From positions 1 through 31,778 of IMG/VR virus record IMGVR_UViG_3300004369_000078: a stretch of DNA of 31,778 bases; one strand, written 5' to 3'. The notes under the pieces were generated by a model, which was not told where the DNA came from, searched no databases, and was given only the letters and a program-made list of their open reading frames with translations. Source of the DNA: a virus. The translations under genes were made by a program, and so were the position numbers. Shown here one piece after another: positions 18,101 through 24,800 of the stretch (position 1 is the stretch's first letter; each line of letters begins with the position of its first letter).

Positions 18101-20264
18101 AGTTAAACTCATACCAAGTTCAGATGAATTTACTACGTTTACATATGATAGTTTGGGAATTTCTACAAATCCGCTTGAAGTTCGACCATTAACTTGGTCA
18201 AAACAAAAACATGATCGAATTATTAATGGAGTTTTATTTCCAAAATCTAGATCATCTTTGAAAGGAATGATTCGGCCTCAAGCTACACTAATTAAAAATA
18301 TATCTATAGATGATGACTCAATTTATGTGGATAATGCTTATCCAATTTTTAGTGACGTTGATGGACTGAAAGAAAATTTAAGAGATATTGTAGTAGTAGA
18401 AAATAGAGATATTGAACCAGCTACTGGTTTGGCCATTGTCTCAGCCGCTTCATCTATTTCCAGTATCACATTAGTTACTCCTGGAAGTGGGTATCTTAAT
18501 GATACTTCTCCACAATTATTTGTTTCTTCCTCTGCAATTACTCAAAAAGACCCAATATTCAACTGGAAAGGAGTAACTGGAATCTCTCCATCATATAAAT
18601 TAAATTCTGTAACTTTTGGAGATGTATTTGTTGGCGTTGGAAGCACCCAGGCAGTTATTACAAGTCCTGATGGAAAAACTTGGCAAAACTCCACAATTGG
18701 ATTAGCTACAAATTTTGATGCAAAATCTGTTATTGCACATCAAATAACTAGTACAGACTATGTTTATGTTTCTGTTGGAAGTAGCGCTCGGATAGTCAGA
18801 ACTATTGGCGCTGGAACTAGTATAGCTGCATGGTCAACAATAGAATTGAAAGAGCTGAGTGCTGTTCCGGGAATTGGGATCATTGGCACTCTAAATTCTA
18901 GTTACGTGGGTACTCTCAAAGAAGTGGTATATTCTCCATCATATTCTACATATGTAACTGTGGGAACGGGCGGGTCAATATTTACGGGGGTTGGCGTTGG
19001 CACTGATTATTTTGTCAATAAATTTTCTCAGACAATATCGTCTTTGAATAGTGTTTCATTTACTTTCAATTCATCAATTAATTCTGGATATTTTATAGCT
19101 GTTGGTAATAATGGAATTATTTTGACTTCAACTTATGGTCAAATTTGGAATGTTGAATCGCAATTTACTGTAGAAAATTTAAATAAAGTTATATATGCTG
19201 AAGGTAGGTTTGTCATCGTAGGTAGTCAAGGAACGGTTATAAGATCAATATCTCAATCACAATATGAAGTAATTCCAACAAATATTGGAGTAAATCTTGT
19301 AAATATTAAATATGCGTATGGAACTTATGTAGCCTCAGATGATTCTCAAAATATTTACTACTCTTTAAATCTAAGTCACTGGGTGACTAGATCCACAAAT
19401 CAATCTAACAGTGTGAGAGATTTTATCTTTACTGACAAAATTGGTGTAGATGGGACATACGTAATTGTTGGTCATGGAGGAACCGCTGTTTATGCAGAAC
19501 CCGTCTTAAATAGAGCAACAGGTAATTGTTTAGTTTCTGGTGGAATAGCTACTTCAATCGTTGTTACGAATGGTGGGTTTGGGTATTCTTCATTAAATCC
19601 ACCATCAACTATTATTAAATCTGATTCTTACAATATAGAAAATATATTTTCAATTAAAGTTATCGGTGATCACGGAAAAATTATTGGTATCAATACCTTT
19701 GTTACTGGAACACCGGGAATTGGCACAAATACTCCAAAAATAGAGTTTGTATTGAAATCTGAAACTTATGATAACCAAACTTTAGGAATTGGATATTCAT
19801 CTCTGAATGTCTTAGGAGTTAATAACTCTCAATTAATAAAGGGGGATTACTTTGTTATTAGTGATAGTAATGTCGTTGTTGGGCACGCTATTACCGGAAT
19901 AACAACTTCTCTGGGTGGAATGACTAATTATCCAGCATCTAGAGTAGGAACGGCTGTATCATTTATTGATGGAGTTTATAGAGTAGAACAAGTAACAACT
20001 GCATTTGCAGGAATAGTTACTGTTACTTGCAATTTAGCTCCAAGTTCATTTGGAAATTATGTTCAAATTTATAAAAGAGGCGCATCAAACACGGGTATAA
20101 ACACAAATGATTTTTATGGAAATTATAGTTGGGGGAAAATGTACGACTTCCAAAATAGATCTGGTGGAAATCCCAAAATATTTACAGCATTTACTGACAA
20201 TGGAATTGCTGGATTATCCACATCAGCAAAGATATTCAGAACAAACGGTCTATTAAGTAACTAA
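6177..20264 (+). CDS. gp7: Giant gp7-like baseplate wedge protein, 4695 aa
   Basis: Position between gp6 and gp8 and two split motifs identify it as a gp7 homologue. FYSSKGTDSSYKLLFKILYN (about 197-216) matches T4 gp7 FYSTKGIEASYKFLFKVLYN. IPYSSWKESV...LIHPSGF (about 2430-2450) matches T4 LPSSRWKSDV...FVHPVGF. T4 gp7 is 1032 aa, so this protein is over four times longer. About 2200 residues are inserted between the motifs and about 2250 added after them. Added parts include a YHYH-like segment (about 1222-1250), more than ten G-x-G-Y repeats, a helical module (about 2556-2658), N-x-VLQ-x-x-G modules (about 3336 and 3894), a tandem repeat (about 3579-3767), and a seven-repeat propeller-like region (about 4147-4442). 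The frame is unbroken. It should anchor on gp6 by the conserved parts and project the added modules. ATG at 6177 follows gp6 by 1 nt with no SD. Confidence 0.82.
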   Translation: MSEIKRVKIDSILESQIPEFLNEDSPLFLEFLKQYYRSLEHQGGTLDIVNNLKKYKDIEAFNKESLKPSTTLTSKVLAFDSTINVVSTVGWPDTYGLLKVDDEIITYLSKTPTSFVDCMRGFSGIDKIESVENPEYLSFSTTSASEHSNNSTIQNLSNLFLTQFFQKFRNEFFPGFENREFLGGLELPNILTSAKNFYSSKGTDSSYKLLFKILYNTDIEIVKPQDYTLVPSSNVYFVTKNILVEKIGGTGDPLYLPGNFLFQTLPGIGTVSASIFNVEYRPVDKKELYEISLDSTSLSGTFQVSGTTKISEDVAVGSDTILVDSTIGFAQQGSIIIITKTSDLVTINYTDKTTNQFFGVTGVDRILPFGTEVVEQKFAVSVLESESDPINFRVINVIDTIDSSKTSNMRVGDKVRLSGFGKDLSSKVEFNNWIYNIPTYHNTRTVVKVSNTLYRIKLYDAVYFYLNENIILFDENDNTLLGSINSIEYSNPTIKKYADSILVQVNSTAGYEVTNTIGIRRKINKAKHNTDYFPNLSKIPTGVQNTYLDTAESSMFVTSTGIPNYTISATDNKSTVTTSGAGTTDVFYSPNHPYVTGESIYYQPYGNSGINTGAYQLTKISNDTFKLSYSKADIFSKTYITANSGITSDKIVKFGYENKTIKNQKLVKEINLVPTPLVIADNESTRVSTGDNKQLALLSNGVELYSPTIFDETIHYGKLTSIEVLSSGSEYDVLSPPNLIVQDTSGSGVKAKLNITGNVKQVNIISAGVGYQTKPKITISGGNGSDCVLESNLVSAKIVAKFKGNSSVSVGNDTITFDEQLLFDDNEEVVYNNNGNVSIGGLTNGAIYYVGIHTTNVIKLYTTIQNSSAKINPINLTSVSNGTNDFTTVTNKNTISKIYVKNPGKGYSNRSIRVPSILSSNNNVSGINTFDSYIFATNHGFKSGEVVRYSYTESPISGLSSQISYYVDVIDTNKFKLASAGIGATLGNVNLINKRYEPLNTLGLGTHIIQYPPIVVSVETISAIGATVNVQPILKPVILGSVEDVFLEDGGVAFGCTNIVNFHRRPVVTLPSIESEALLKPIIVNTSIVGVQIINKGRGYREDATINIESIGKFCELLPTIQNGSVVSVTVIRGGIGYAATNTTLKLENSGSGLKLLANVNEWKINQVVKLKSRITEDDGLIYPSKNPELGLQFVNLYIPRSLRLQLGDNINQNLTEQAAQIHSPLLGYAYDGNPIYGPYAYSKNLGGPIERMTSGYVLDVNPNSNLRPPGFESGYFVDDYVFIGTGNLDEFNGRYCITPEFPNGIYAYFTTVIISTSGGGQNIPAGLAIPEYPYVIGPKFKDVPIVNNFLPKFNQDLYNFNTTLSRNISPYYLNYYNSGYELINSVANDYKQEFRVESVKSDKIDKVSIFSPGENYAVNDVVVVDNEDTGGTSASISISRISGKTISNVEFVDELIPNIDFIVKSNKIVVDCSGPHGLGDGAAVRILGISTVTSSYLEGIRYIKVKKKEVGLAKSVADVGTTGASTKIVVSDIAGFEPNDFIGIGTEILHITKINKQESSFSVNRLSNTGIHTVGVDNVVLLPKKFEFISDKDPVDYVIGNTTVFFNPKEDVGTGSDGINRLITGLTTSFYRTLPAKSIYFSEGHKFYTGQELIYNCGFGGTSLFVNNIGSGVSFKLENNQKVYAVNLGNNYLGLSTVGFTSTSGIGSQFNSLEFRDLNEFFGVIGVGHSLTTTNPKIIGNEKRIYLKFTTATNHGLTTGDHIKLNLDIVDEEVIKVIYDRVNRKVLVKEIAFTDSNVSSVNDTIDISSYTGEIKTGDKVVYIAETPISGLSHFGIYYVIKNSLNTIRLAQYLSDIYPITSFVTNDQGVPLIGLPNVPIKYINFGSTGGSVQKIYFVNPSINIFRGNKLKFDLSDASLLNMKLNFYSDSLLDKEIPVVGKSSTGFIITENGIPGDSGSYLKIDTALPGTPRAFYYNLTSTNLSELEKVQLSTDYEVVGNNHIELLSHSLNGTYKVEVLNNNVFAIENNKNLTYIESQAVGGAIKTYDTDSLTAAGPISKLKINFAGRGYKKPPLVKTIQSHRGNNAIVKIDSPNIGRIESFVKIKDGFDYPTDPTLSPQMSSPSVVSIKDIQSIKDISVIFGGRGYNNPPALFVPENPNIKLEAQSFNSSAGIVESVRIVKNSTEMSKPLEIVTIRNSNGYDVDFVTVNGELVTLELANSDFIPTTFGGNQSIFPFSIGDQVFLENCRLTFTTQGQANFNSSSYKYQFFPVVGVSTSNNTVTYSMSGISTGTLGTYDSNIPSGIVVNKKDMPIFRMNLIENVSYFSGEIVNSNKFQAKVLENGWDGKLNQLRVDSGAGELEIGSKLFGQESKTNGTIESFNTFIMNSTLGVSRDKVGNIDNSVGILNEFQQRISDNFYYQKFSYSIKGDIPYSSWKESVRSLIHPSGFKEFSDLVIYSEPQQTLYSENNLKPKILDSTSIINVSVDNEISMYDKTNFTKVYEEDSLPDGSIETIYINDGLILKPYINNKTNKVLKIDDISDQFNGRSFQSLGNRYADASDLLLYNRSFIREEVVGFVTATYPSILANVDWDRTITSEKFGSVIDSIAHDLRYESNNKSTEVGLSYWSGVGTSYVAGEVTETIAGLKYILELSKFIINNVGVQTSYNLSTSFSVSNLTYNNISGIATITTTAPHLLTNSDYVVLKNIVLSCNSGGGLSTAIFPSLGAGPDGNPSLSPKGFSYKVSVVGVNTFTVNPGISTIPHAYQSGGTVQKAFINVGQEFDLTITKDTSCNSTYNQNCCANQTSAISNLIGIVTSIVGIGTTTAPSNIILPSLTRGGSIVGLSTFKLKNKGKPLFKHIFESDASFIDVANNKFFITNHNYQSGQELIYQSTNSPIGIATTSYVTGITSSLVKVGNFEGTAILENGLTVAISTSITGISTILVPAGPNFQQYSSVIGIGTLGTGAEFNVFLTYDTGTGVPIGTSIVLNRGGTGYKIGDTVAIAGTYMGGASPTNNLSFIVSKVTPTEVSAQSNVTYSNVPSTDGSGATFNISRDIDGYVSSVDVVNGGVGYSSTSKVSIAGTYVGGTSQDIVTVSPTELGTNILPKVVYVIKLNDNEFRVSGFGTGGLIKLTGIGSGPHSLTYSNPDPSVLISIDGIVQSALRRKSLQVVLSQPVSTATTTLLSISSGISSLAIGDIININNELVVIKSVGIGSTNIIEVSRGAFESISGVHTVGAACSVMSGDFKIIGDTIHFTAAPYGKVGLVGLETGSNFGGRVFSRKLDANNPIDQNIILDDISLSFTGLAATQFSLKSNGNAVTALYNNVNNSSLINNNPLILINNVLQESGVKYEIENNAQNQINFIDGPPKAGKIVKVGIMSGFGYQPLLVAAAEVAVSASGTISSVILTGKGGGYRQSPVISVASTIGFGASITATVGVSGTITGFTIVNAGTGYTSTSIPVVNIGIPTGYSNLPLTYYSPSTGVGQGAKVTVVVGSGSSIISFAMDQPGVAYKVGDVLTATGITTGPGLRTDILNITDFTYNNVSGISTITTDITHNLKIDDNIRISGAAFTCGYDEVGIQTFSYDNITGICTVVTYSPHGLLKTGVPSNQTSDEVFLFNLPFSCAAGYVGVTTTIFPDGTSPFGRVFPVLSSVGLNTFTINAGISTITHTFTGWPEIGISTFTYEEFTGISTATTSSDHGFEVGDKVTLSGLAFTCAAEYVGVTTTIFPDGTSPYGYTLTVTGVTTNTFTFNAGISTIVHNYVSGGITKKVPTSQRVLRFTDESTDNSYDFRVIGLGGTNQFTIVSSASTISHYYVQSGIVSFRSFEPFLLTVQEVETDKFAGFYPGQFILFASITDQFNGFKKRFTLKAIIEGEPQQISFRVPQGTDLDITNNIFIYLNDVLQIPGESYTFVGSRVIFTEAPKPNSFCSIFYYRGSSLDVEEITPPETIKIGDGVTIRENPNDPLDIDQFERVVKLIPSSDEFTTFTYDSLGISTNPLEVRPLTWSKQKHDRIINGVLFPKSRSSLKGMIRPQATLIKNISIDDDSIYVDNAYPIFSDVDGLKENLRDIVVVENRDIEPATGLAIVSAASSISSITLVTPGSGYLNDTSPQLFVSSSAITQKDPIFNWKGVTGISPSYKLNSVTFGDVFVGVGSTQAVITSPDGKTWQNSTIGLATNFDAKSVIAHQITSTDYVYVSVGSSARIVRTIGAGTSIAAWSTIELKELSAVPGIGIIGTLNSSYVGTLKEVVYSPSYSTYVTVGTGGSIFTGVGVGTDYFVNKFSQTISSLNSVSFTFNSSINSGYFIAVGNNGIILTSTYGQIWNVESQFTVENLNKVIYAEGRFVIVGSQGTVIRSISQSQYEVIPTNIGVNLVNIKYAYGTYVASDDSQNIYYSLNLSHWVTRSTNQSNSVRDFIFTDKIGVDGTYVIVGHGGTAVYAEPVLNRATGNCLVSGGIATSIVVTNGGFGYSSLNPPSTIIKSDSYNIENIFSIKVIGDHGKIIGINTFVTGTPGIGTNTPKIEFVLKSETYDNQTLGIGYSSLNVLGVNNSQLIKGDYFVISDSNVVVGHAITGITTSLGGMTNYPASRVGTAVSFIDGVYRVEQVTTAFAGIVTVTCNLAPSSFGNYVQIYKRGASNTGINTNDFYGNYSWGKMYDFQNRSGGNPKIFTAFTDNGIAGLSTSAKIFRTNGLLSN
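14199..14483 (+). repeat. Diverged copy of the ~95-residue gp7 module
   Basis: Residues about 2675-2769 follow the same plan as the tandem copies at 16911-17477: a TYNN-x-SGI-x-TITT start, a hydrophobic VVLKNI strand, a Cys, an IFPSLG segment in place of IFPDGT, and an end NTFTVNPGISTI-H-x-Y-x-SGG. DNA identity to the later copies is visibly lower, so this is an older duplication. Confidence 0.55.
16911..17477 (+). repeat. Tandem duplication inside the gp7-like gene
   Basis: Two adjacent units, 16911-17210 and 17211-17477, encode the same ~90-100 residue beta module. Both start GI-x-TF-x-Y, pass through a Cys-Ala-Ala segment, then YVGVTTTIFPDGTSP, and end NTFT-x-NAGISTI. The first unit has eight extra residues. 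The DNA around 17052-17100 and 17328-17376 is nearly identical at a 276-nt offset, so the duplication is recent or kept alike by gene conversion. A partial copy precedes it at about 16788-16910. Confidence 0.75.
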
Positions 20265-20268
20265 ATAA
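20261..20268 (+). promoter_or_regulatory. Late-promoter-like motif overlapping the gp7 stop
   Basis: CTAAATAA includes the gp7 stop codon (TAA 20262-20264) and ends 23 nt before the gp8 ATG. It is a weaker match to TATAAATA than the motifs at 3889, 29667 and 30699. Confidence 0.3.
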
Positions 20269-20291
20269 AGAAAGAAAAGTGTAAATTTAAA

Positions 20292-21887
20292 ATGCCTGCT
20301 ATTATTTCAGATCAATTTAGAATATTGAACGCTGAGAATTTTGTTAAAAGTGTTTCTGGTATAGGAACTCAACCAGATTTTTATTACACATTTATTGGTC
20401 TCCCCAATTCTTTGCAAACTGCAGGCGGCGGATCTCCAACTTGGATCGCAAATACTCCTGCGCCGATAGATGGATTTGAAGAAGAATATCAAATTAAAGA
20501 CAGTATAATTGCATTAAAAAAGATAACACCACAAGATGTAAGAAAATTAGTTAGAAAGATCCAGTGGGTCGGCGGCAATACATATGAAATGTATAGACAC
20601 GATTATTCAATATTCAATCAATCTCCAGTAAGTGGAAGAAGTAGTTTATACGAAGCAAATTATTATGTTATTAACGAAGATTTGCGAGTTTATATTTGTT
20701 TGCTAAATGGCGCCGATCCAGAGAATCCAGAAGGCAGGCCTTCATATGACCAACCAACGTTTGTAGATTTAGAACCAAGACCGGCCGGAACAAGCGGTGA
20801 TGGATATATTTGGAAGTATCTTTATACAATTAAACCATCTGAAATTATTAAGTTTGATTCGATTGAATATATTCCTGTTCCTGATAATTGGGGAAATAGT
20901 GGAGAAAGTATTTCTATAAAAAATAATGCAATTGATGGAAAAATAGAGGTCGTCATTATTGATAATAGAGGATCCAACTATCAACCAATCTCTACATCAT
21001 TTTCGAACGTACCTATATTGGGTGATGGTTCTGACGGAAAAGCCACTGTTACTATTGATTCTTTTGGAAAAGTATCCGAAGTTTTTGTTACTGATGGCGG
21101 CAGAGGGTATACCTTCGGCACACTGCAATTTTTTCCTGGAGCTCCAGGGTCTCAAGTAAATGGACCAATAAATAAACTCGTAAATACTGGTATTGGAAAT
21201 ACTTCCTTAGCTTCTTTTAGTGTGATTATTCCACCCAAAGGCGGCCATGGATATGATATTGATCGAGAGTTGGGATCCTATAGAGTTCTTTTATATTCTA
21301 GATTTGAAACTATTGAAAGCAATCCAGATGTTATTAATGGAAATGATTTTGCTAGGATTGGAATTATGAAAAATCCCACTACAGTGAATAGTGCGGTTGA
21401 AAAATTGGACGTATCTGTGGTAAGTGGACTCAAAGGATTAAAATTGGCGGGAATCACTACAAACAGCACATACGGAGTTGACTCAGTAATCAAACAAACG
21501 GTAGGCCTAGGATCAACAGCAATTGGTTACGTCGCTTCGTGGGATAACATAACGGGCGTATTGAAGTATTATCAACCCACGGGGTTGGCCTCAAGTGAAA
21601 CTGGATTTAAAATAATCCCATTCACATCAAATCCAGATTCCGGTTATAATACCAATATTAATTCATCAGCTCTGGTAGGTTCAGTTCTTTCCATAGACAC
21701 CGGATTTAGCGGTATATCAACTACAATAAATAATAGAACCTACCAATTGGGACTTAATTTTATATCTGGCATAGCTTCTGCTGAATATAATAAAAAATCT
21801 GGAGAAATCATCTATATTGACAATAGAGCGCCAATTCCAAGATCACCGAACCAAAAAGAAGACATTAAAGTCGTACTGGAGTTTTAA
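20292..21887 (+). CDS. gp8: Baseplate wedge protein gp8, enlarged (531 aa)
   Basis: Two segments match T4 gp8. GDGYIWKYLYTIKP (about 169-182) corresponds to GDGYVWEYLFEIPP. The C-terminus GEIIYIDNRAPI...EDIKVVLEF matches GEMIYMENRPPI...EEINILFTF. T4 gp8 has 334 residues and forms dimers that bind gp7 and gp10 in the wedge; this one is about 200 longer. Most of the extra length is a beta-rich insert after the first motif, with a DNRGSNYQP segment (about 223) and a DGGRGY repeat (about 267) of the type also found in the neighbouring gp7-like and DUF4815 proteins. ATG at 20292 has only a weak A/G-rich SD. It is 27 nt after gp7 and 6 nt before the next gene. Confidence 0.88.
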   Translation: MPAIISDQFRILNAENFVKSVSGIGTQPDFYYTFIGLPNSLQTAGGGSPTWIANTPAPIDGFEEEYQIKDSIIALKKITPQDVRKLVRKIQWVGGNTYEMYRHDYSIFNQSPVSGRSSLYEANYYVINEDLRVYICLLNGADPENPEGRPSYDQPTFVDLEPRPAGTSGDGYIWKYLYTIKPSEIIKFDSIEYIPVPDNWGNSGESISIKNNAIDGKIEVVIIDNRGSNYQPISTSFSNVPILGDGSDGKATVTIDSFGKVSEVFVTDGGRGYTFGTLQFFPGAPGSQVNGPINKLVNTGIGNTSLASFSVIIPPKGGHGYDIDRELGSYRVLLYSRFETIESNPDVINGNDFARIGIMKNPTTVNSAVEKLDVSVVSGLKGLKLAGITTNSTYGVDSVIKQTVGLGSTAIGYVASWDNITGVLKYYQPTGLASSETGFKIIPFTSNPDSGYNTNINSSALVGSVLSIDTGFSGISTTINNRTYQLGLNFISGIASAEYNKKSGEIIYIDNRAPIPRSPNQKEDIKVVLEF

Positions 21888-21893
21888 AAAAAG

Positions 21894-24800
21894 ATGCCAC
21901 AAAATACTAATCTAAATGCGCCCCCATACTTTGATGACTTTGATGTAACAAAGGATTATAAAAGAGTACTATTTAAACCAGGAACTCCTATACAGGCAAG
22001 AGAGTTAACTACTTTACAAACACTTTTACAGAATCAAGTCGAAAAATTTGGTCAACATTTTTTTAAAGAAGGTGCTGTAGTAATACCGGGGAATGTTGCT
22101 TTAGATACGCAGTATTTTTGTGTTCAAATTGACCCAAGTCATTTGGGAATTCCAATCTCATTATACATATCAAAATTACTTGGAAAAATAATAAAAGGCG
22201 AAACAAGTGGAGTTACTGCAAAAGTAGAAAATATTATCACAGATTCTGAATCTGAAAGATCTACTTTTACGCTTTACATCAAATACAGAGCAGGTAGTGA
22301 TCTTAATTTTACTAATACTACTTTTATAGACGGGGAAAATTTAATTACTTTAGAGGATATTGATTATACACTTTCTGCAATAAGATCCGGAACAACTTTT
22401 GCTACAACAATAGTTTCGGAATGTTTAGCCACAGGATCAGCAATTAAAATAGAACAAGGTGTATATTTTATTAGAGGATTTTTTGTTGACGTTTTCTCGC
22501 AGACACTAATATTAGATCAGTATACAAATACTCCCACATATAGAATCGGACTATCAATTGATGAAACTATTGCGGTTGCATCTGAGGAATTTCCAGATCT
22601 TTATGATAATGCTAGGGGATTTTCTAATTTTGCAGCTCCTGGAGCCGACAGACTCAAAGTAACTGCGACATTAATTAAAAAATCTATTAATGATTTAAAT
22701 GATCAAAATTTTGTAGAATTGGCAAGAATAATCGATGGAGTACGACAAATTTTTAGTCCACCAACCAAGGATTCTCCGAATTTAATCCGTGATGAGTTGG
22801 CTAGAAGAACTTATGATGAATCTGGAGATTATTATACCATACCTTTTGGTGTAGAAATTAAAGAATGTTTGAACAATAAACTGGGTAATAATGGAGTATA
22901 CAATCAAAATCAACTAACAAAACAGGGAAATGTAGCGTCAGAAGATTTATTAACATTGCAAATTTCTCCCGGTAAAGCTTATGTGCGAGGATATGAAATT
23001 GAAACTTTAAGTACAACTAGTATAGATGTACAAAAACCAAGAACCACAGATAGTGAATTGGATACTACAGTGCCATTCACTTTGGGAAGTCGGGTGCAAG
23101 TTAATAATCTGTTTGGAGCTCTTCCCATTGGATATGGCACCACAGTTAAATTCTTTTCCAACAGAACTGTTACTCCTGGAGCAAAGTCTGGAATTCCAAT
23201 AGGTTTGGGTCAGTGTTATGATCTTAAACTTGCAAATGCCAATTATGTTGGGCCTCAGTCAGTATATGAACTGGCAATGTTTGATGTTCAAACATTCGAT
23301 TATTTAATTTTAAATACAAGTATTACATTAAATACTCCAGCTTTTATTGAGGGAGAAAATAGTGCAGCAACTGGATATCTTGTAGGCAATGTTTCAAATT
23401 CTGATCAATTAATACTCTATCAAGTAAGTGGTTCTTTTGTAAATAATGAACCTCTTAAGGTAAATGGCGAATCAATGTCCAGAACGGTAAAACGTTTTAC
23501 CGATTATAGTATTGATGATGTTTTTCAAATTACTAGTTTAGATGAAACAACATTTACATGTGATACAGTATTGTCTCCATCTGCATCATTAGCGCCCAAT
23601 GGGTCTACATATACCATATCCGCCGCCGGTGGTGGAGTTAGTATCATAACAAATTCCTCTTCAATTTTTGGAGTAGGTATTGCCACAGGAGACATATTAG
23701 CGTATTCAAAACCCGGACAAACTTTACCGACCTTTAACCAAGTATCGGCAGTAGATGCAACGGCAAAACAGATTACTATTGTTGCCACTACAAATGTGAG
23801 TGGAGTTGGATTTGGAACTTTACCCACTACCGACCTTACTACGACAGACTTGTTCTTGGCTACTCCAAACATTTTAGGAAATTCTGATGCATTTTTATAT
23901 GTACCACTAACTCATCCTAATGTATCTACGGTTGATTTGAGTCTGGCACAGATGGTTATACGAAAATCTTATTCTGTAACCGTGGCTTCTAATTCTTTGA
24001 CCGCCACTTTAGAAAGCGATGCTAAATTAACTTTAGAACCTTATGATGAGGAATCATATTCACTTGTCTATTCTAATGGCGTAGTGGAACCTCTATTAAG
24101 ACAAAATTTTTCTGTGGCTGCCAGAACTATAACATTAACCGGATTGAGTCAAAATGGAGCTGCAACTTTGACTGCAACTTTGAGGAAAACTGGATTAAAA
24201 CCAAGAAAAAAGGTATTCCAAAAAGCTTCATCTATTTTAGTTAACTTATCATCCAACACATCTTCTGGTACTGGTTCGACTTCGTTAAATGATGGACTAA
24301 CTTATAGCTCAACTTATGGCATAAGAGTTCAAGATAAACAAATATCTTTGGGAGTTGGTGATGTAAAAAGAGTTTTATCAATAATCGAATCTTCGGATGA
24401 AAATCCTCCTCAATTACCAAACCTCACCATATCCGAGTTAAATGCAAATATTTTAAATACCATACCTGGAGAAATAATTCAAGGTCAGGTTAGTAATACA
24501 CTTGCAACATTTATCTCTAATGATGGAAGTAATATTGTTGAGTTTGTTTATGATAATGAAAATTTCTTTATCGAAGGAGAGACAATTCTATTTCTTGAAT
24601 CAAGAGTTAGTGCAAAAATTACAAAAGTTACTCTTGGAGATAGAAATATTTCTAAAGATTTTTCTTTTTCCGACGGCAATACCGATGAAGTAGTTGATTA
24701 TTCATACCTAGTTAGAAATCCTGCAGTTTCTGCGCCATCAAAGCAATTAAGAATACTATTTCAAAATTATATAATAGATCCAAATGATGATGGAGATATG

